Of a stretch of DNA of 64,000 nucleotides, positions 61,975 to 64,000 are shown piece by piece. Source of the DNA: Sanchytrium tribonematis (lineage: Eukaryota; Sanchytriomycota; Sanchytriomycetes; Sanchytriales; Sanchytriaceae). The position numbers were made by a program, and so were the translations under genes. Under the pieces are notes generated by a model. It made no database searches. It was not told where the DNA came from and saw nothing but the letters and a program-made list of their open reading frames with translations. The stretch covers positions 1 through 64,000 of the forward strand of contig JADGIG010000004.1 of the NCBI GenBank assembly GCA_018985235.1. Reading direction: 5' to 3'. The first letter of the stretch is position 1; each line of letters begins with the position of its first letter.

Positions 61975-63117
61975 ATGCTTCGCACTGCAACAACTCACAA
62001 AACAGACGTTGATTATTTTAAGCAATTTTCGAATTTGTATTTTTGCAGACTACAGCAAATTAAGCAGGATCTATTGAAGGTATTAAGAAGCAAAAACTTA
62101 GAACCGCTGGAAAAAGTTAGTGACATCGCAGACTTTGAAAATGACAAGTGTATAGTTATTGGGATAGTATTTCAAGATAAAAAAGTACAAGACTACTCTA
62201 AAATTGGAAAACTGGACTATTTAAATTCATTTTATTTAGAGGATGAGTATTCTCGCATTCCGCTTGACAGAAACGGACAAATACTTTTGAGCGGTAGCGT
62301 CGTTGCGGTGGAAGGGCTAATTAGTACAGATAAGATTGTAATTCAAAATATTCATTACCCATACAATTTCACAGAAGTTCCTCGAAATATTGTTATGGAG
62401 CAAAAATGGATATGTTTATTGAGTGGAATGGAAATGGGTGGAGAAAACAATACAGAATCGCTCAGTTTATTACATCATCTTTTAAGTGGACAAGCAATGG
62501 GTATTCCACTGGATATTTTGGAAAATCTCAATGCAATTGTGATTATTGGAGATTCATTCCATTGCCTTAGCCAGAAAACAATTGAGAATATGAATGCATT
62601 CGTGGGAAATTTATCCCAGTATCACAATATAGTGTTGGTGCCTTCAGCAAGCGACCCCACTACCGTAGCATTACCAAACAGCCCCATTCCTCTCCATCTG
62701 ATACCTAAAGCATTGCAAACTGTTTCCTCGGTTGAAAATCCTGCTATCTTTCAGTCAGAAGATGGACATGTTATATTCTCTTCTGGCGATGCGATCAACA
62801 ATATCACGAAGGTGCTCAAGTCTAGTGGTATGGAAATGAGTTCCATCGATATTGCCAGAACCTTGGTCAAGTGCAAGCATTTAGCCCCATGTTGCCCAGA
62901 TACTCTGCCTTGTATACCGAGCTATTCTGTGGACCCTCTTTATCTTAAAGAAACTCCTGATTATCTATTTATTGGTAATATGAATGATGTTAAAGACGCA
63001 ATAGTGGGAAAATGCAGAATTATTTTGGTGCCAAATTTTACAGCAACTGGCAAAGTCGTGTTTTATAATTTTGAGCAGAACATTTACAAGATTGTATCCA
63101 TAAGTAAAGATTGTTGA
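61975..63117 (+). CDS. POLD2: DNA polymerase delta subunit 2
   Basis: The start at 61975 (MLRTATTHKTDVDYFKQFS) fits the POLD2 N-terminal helix; the frame is open upstream but only from a TTG. The 380-residue protein has the OB fold (CIVIGIVFQDK, LSGSVVAVEGLIS) and the calcineurin-like but inactive phosphoesterase fold (VIIGDSFHCLS, IVLVPSASDPTTVALPNSPI, HVIFSSGDAINNI, LAPCCPDTLPCIP). In Pol delta this B subunit links the catalytic chain to Pol32/POLD3. It is shorter than human POLD2 (469). TTTCTCC lies 8 nt before the ATG. Its stop abuts the stop of the next, convergent gene. Confidence 0.9.
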   Translation: MLRTATTHKTDVDYFKQFSNLYFCRLQQIKQDLLKVLRSKNLEPLEKVSDIADFENDKCIVIGIVFQDKKVQDYSKIGKLDYLNSFYLEDEYSRIPLDRNGQILLSGSVVAVEGLISTDKIVIQNIHYPYNFTEVPRNIVMEQKWICLLSGMEMGGENNTESLSLLHHLLSGQAMGIPLDILENLNAIVIIGDSFHCLSQKTIENMNAFVGNLSQYHNIVLVPSASDPTTVALPNSPIPLHLIPKALQTVSSVENPAIFQSEDGHVIFSSGDAINNITKVLKSSGMEMSSIDIARTLVKCKHLAPCCPDTLPCIPSYSVDPLYLKETPDYLFIGNMNDVKDAIVGKCRIILVPNFTATGKVVFYNFEQNIYKIVSISKDC

Positions 63118-63444
63118 TTATTTCGTGGACAATTTGACATATGCGTTTGTCAATAAAGATTTGTACACTAAACCTTGGGTATTTCTAAATGCATGATACT
63201 CGTTAATGTTGCGAGCCGTGCTCTTCGTGTTTAGCAGAATAGGGATATATTTTGATCCTTTCATTTGCTTCAAGCTTGATGAGATTTGCTGCGAATCCAT
63301 TGGAGTATGAAATACCTTTTTGATAGCGTTTACTGCTTCTTCGTTAAATTCTTTATCTGTATCTATTTTCTGCACAATTTCATTCTCCCATTTTTCAATT
63401 AGCAAGGAAATATCCAAGTTCATTGTTATGGGGGAATCTGACAT
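63118..63444 (-). CDS. Hypothetical 108-residue protein
   Basis: The first ATG is at 63444 (MSDSPITMNLDIS); upstream codons are open only from a TTG. The product is helical, Lys/Glu/Gln-rich, with VFHTPMDSQQISSSLKQMKG in the centre. There is no membrane span and no recognised family. It may be an assembly factor or small subunit, which I cannot specify. Its stop codon directly abuts that of POLD2. Confidence 0.5.
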   Translation of the reverse strand: MSDSPITMNLDISLLIEKWENEIVQKIDTDKEFNEEAVNAIKKVFHTPMDSQQISSSLKQMKGSKYIPILLNTKSTARNINEYHAFRNTQGLVYKSLLTNAYVKLSTK

Positions 63445-63543
63445 AATTTTTCCATTCGAAAAAAATGCAGATTTTAAGAATCTCAAAGAAAAACAAACCA
63501 ATCAAAGGCCCACCATAACTTGCACGTTGATCAATTTATTCGA

Positions 63544-63888
63544 TTAGCCCAAATAGTTGCTTACAAATGCATTTAATACGACTGCGCAGGCAACAAACTC
63601 TGCAAATTCGACAGGTTTCTCGGCATTTCTTAAATTTGCCACCAATACGAAGCAGCCTACGGAATATATAAATGATGCCAAAAAAGCATTAAAAGGAAAT
63701 GATCCTGATAAAGCGCAATATGCAAAGATTAAAATACCTGTAAACATACAAAAAACCAAATAGGTATCTAAGAACTGGGTCAATGAATCTGTAGTTTTGT
63801 AGTATGAAGTTTCTTTAACAGGACTTGTAGGTGAAGCGTCACTAAATTCTGCCGAATTATTTTTCGATTTGGACTTGGACTTTGCCAT
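63544..63888 (-). CDS. OST2: Oligosaccharyltransferase subunit OST2/DAD1
   Basis: The 114-residue protein has three membrane segments. FLDTYLVFCMFTGILIFAY, SGSFPFNAFLASFIYSVGCF and the C-terminal NAFVSNYLG match DAD1/Ost2 (the family has GTFPFNSFLSGFIS and VVMNFVG). The N-terminal 30 residues are Lys/Ser-rich. Ost2 is an integral subunit of the oligosaccharyltransferase that adds N-glycans in the ER. A TTTTTGAAACA string lies 4 nt before the ATG. Confidence 0.93.
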   Translation of the reverse strand: MAKSKSKSKNNSAEFSDASPTSPVKETSYYKTTDSLTQFLDTYLVFCMFTGILIFAYCALSGSFPFNAFLASFIYSVGCFVLVANLRNAEKPVEFAEFVACAVVLNAFVSNYLG

Positions 63889-63928
63889 TTAATGTTTCAA
63901 AAATTTAGAAATTCAATTTATTTTCAAA

Positions 63929-64000
63929 TCAAATCAAGGCGTGCTGCATATAAAGCATTTTTCTAACCATGAAATATTCACGGCTAATCACACCCTCTAT
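63929..64000 (-). CDS. Possible C-terminal end of a gene continuing past the right edge
   Basis: The minus strand is open from the right edge to a TGA at 63929-63931, reading REYFMVRKMLYMQHALI at its end. The stop is 40 nt upstream of the OST2 ATG on the same strand, the usual spacing here. Only 23 residues are visible, too few to name. Confidence 0.35.
   Translation of the reverse strand: MEGVISREYFMVRKMLYMQHALI

Noticed and set aside
61796-61993. Minus-strand frame upstream of POLD2
   Set aside because: It lies antisense to the POLD2 start region, has no recognisable motif and begins at a TTG; it is most likely chance.
63929-64000. Cullin C-terminus at the right edge
   Set aside because: The REYF string loosely recalls the cullin EREYI motif, but the terminal residues do not fit Y-x-(Y/A)-(L/V)-A and only 23 residues are visible.

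Overview
This 64 kb window is nuclear DNA from a small, AT-rich (by eye about 35% G+C), very gene-dense eukaryote. The gene content points to an early-diverging fungal lineage that still makes flagellated cells. Fungal markers are a NoxR/p67phox-like NADPH-oxidase regulator, the PAS domain of the Ert1/AcuK gluconeogenesis regulators, an Rtt106-like chaperone and two tiny Ecl1-like zinc proteins. Cilium-linked families are a CIBAR/FAM92 BAR protein and a PIH1 protein. A Rozella, aphelid or sanchytrid type genome would fit; the species cannot be fixed from the sequence alone. I see no mobile element, virus-like element or CRISPR array.

Layout. Positions 1-9 kb hold an unfinished helical protein, Dtd1, the splicing helicase Prp5, small unknown genes, a YMR226C-type dehydrogenase, tRNA-Ile(AAU) and an FG nucleoporin (Nup159/NUP214). 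Positions 9-18 kb hold a PQ-loop transporter, the NoxR-like gene, a secreted zinc metalloprotease, the Ert1-like PAS protein, a KDM5/Ecm5-like pseudo-demethylase and a PIH1 protein. Positions 18-30 kb hold a phosphoesterase, REV1, ATIC, UreF, CIBAR, ARP4, SPT6, YIPF and RPT3. Positions 30-45 kb hold vigilin, RRN7/TAF1B, SPB1, a GTPBP1/2 GTPase, the two Ecl1-like genes, TAF6, 3-phosphoglycerate dehydrogenase, SNU114 and a tail-anchored thioredoxin. Positions 45-64 kb hold an unknown helical protein, a phosphatase-fold protein, an Artemis-like nuclease, an ER DnaJ, a thioesterase, Rtt106, ValRS, SmD1, BCKDHB, RPT1, POLD2 and OST2.

The main discovery is the introns. Eleven genes are cut by twelve frame breaks. 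Each break is repaired exactly, with family residues restored across the join, by removing a GT...TAG string of 19 nt (eleven cases) or 20 nt (one case). The strings share GTA/GTT starts and a TAAYNTAG end that merges branch site and acceptor. Nothing longer is needed anywhere in the window. All twelve lie at or beyond 45% of their coding sequence, none is a multiple of three, and most introduce a stop if retained. Three spliceosome genes (PRP5, SNU114, SmD1) sit in the same window.

Compaction goes further. Divergent start codons lie 14-44 nt apart, convergent stop codons abut, one convergent pair overlaps by 76 nt, and the AATAAA poly(A) hexamer often contains the stop codon. Short motifs (CTCCTTTGT-like and TTTTTGAAACA-like) recur just upstream of many ATGs. 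Many open frames extend upstream of the first ATG through TTG codons; I placed starts at ATG codons. The genes are mostly unrelated housekeeping genes rather than an operon-like system.
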